Assembly: GCA_030710605.1 (NCBI GenBank)
Contig: CP092876.1
Coordinates: 58,457,252-58,521,251, forward strand
Length of the DNA stretch: 64,000 bases
Source of the DNA: Cordylochernes scorpioides
Taxonomy: Eukaryota > Arthropoda > Arachnida > Pseudoscorpiones > Chernetidae
Direction: 5' to 3'
Position 1 is the stretch's first letter. Each line of letters starts with the position of its first letter. A model generated the notes under the pieces. That model searched no databases, had not been told where the DNA came from, and saw only the letters and a program-made list of their open reading frames with translations. A program made the translations under genes and the position numbers. Of the stretch, positions 63,714-64,000 are shown one piece after another.

Positions 63714-63956
63714 TGTGGTGTGTCGATTTGCTGGTCCAGCGATGGCTCAGAAAGTCTCTCAAAGTTAGTGTTTATTGGAGTTTCTTGTTGGCTACATTTA
63801 TATGGGAAGACAAAGAGGAGACAGCCCGGAATGCACGTCTGGTGCTCTCTCGGAATTCCTCCGCTGTGGTCCCGCGGTCGTGGTGATTTATGGCAGCCGT
63901 CTGTTTATTTATCTCGGCGGCGGCGTCGGCGGGGTGCTGCATCCCTGGTCCCCACA
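63714..63956 (-). repeat. 5' LTR of the gypsy element
   Basis: 243 bp, no difference seen from the 3' LTR. Flanked outside by AGGT and the resumed tandem repeat. Confidence 0.95.
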
Positions 63957-64000
63957 AGGTCTTTTGAGAAATCAAAATAAAAATAAAAATAAGAGTTGAA

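Larger units (their letters stand above)
59189..63956 (-). mobile_element. Complete Ty3/gypsy LTR retrotransposon
   Basis: 4768 bp, minus orientation: 5' LTR 63956-63714, primer binding site, gag, pol, polypurine tract, 3' LTR 59431-59189. Target duplication AGGT at 59185-59188 and 63957-63960. The two LTRs are identical base for base as far as I can read, so insertion is recent. No env. It landed in the tandem repeat 58640-59184. Full coding capacity suggests it could still move. Confidence 0.95.

Overview
This is a 64 kb stretch of AT-rich animal nuclear DNA, almost entirely repeats. There are no bacterial signals (operons, ribosome binding sites, CRISPR). An arthropod is likely, and a spider or other chelicerate is my best guess. 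That guess rests on remembered resemblance of the LINE carboxy-terminal fragments, the gypsy Gag relic and the Tc1 transposase to families common in spiders; the sequence does not prove it.

The only host protein-coding genes I can support are two tandem single-exon copies of the mitochondrial complex I assembly factor NDUFAF4 (51031-51636 and 54015-54620). They lie in an about 1.2 kb segmental duplication. Copy A was later interrupted by a LINE with a 7-bp target-site duplication. Two mobile elements look intact: a Tc1-type transposon (32912-34330; perfect 47-bp terminal inverted repeats, complete transposase) and a Ty3/gypsy retrotransposon on the minus strand (59189-63956; 243-bp LTRs that look identical, gag and pol, no env).

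Layout: 1-13 kb holds foldback elements, LINE ends and 37-, 28-, 41- and 20-bp minisatellites. 13-16 kb holds a tRNA-derived SINE, a nine-unit tandem array of U6 snRNA-derived sequence, a further U6 copy and a weak histone-H1-like relic. 16-25 kb holds MITEs, a 40-bp minisatellite, an LTR, an RTE-like tail and a broken mariner. 25.7-28.3 kb is a satellite with a 112-bp higher-order repeat. 28.8-32 kb has LINE relics, including two head-to-head copies. 33-34 kb is the Tc1 element. 36-39 kb has a U6 retropseudogene with target-site duplications and 19- and 72-bp minisatellites. 41-49 kb has foldbacks, a solo LTR, composite nested MITEs and a SINE split by a hAT MITE. 50.9-55.1 kb is the NDUFAF4 duplication. 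57.5-64 kb is an LTR-like segment and a tandem-repeat region into which the gypsy element inserted.

The elements are layered (pogo MITE in mariner MITE, hAT MITE in SINE, foldback in foldback, LINE in MITE, gypsy in tandem repeat), so much of the window's relative history can be read. The most unusual features are the U6 head-to-tail array with a dimeric higher-order pattern, the hammerhead-ribozyme-like cores in foldback elements, and the near-identical coding cores of the NDUFAF4 pair beside strongly diverged flanks.
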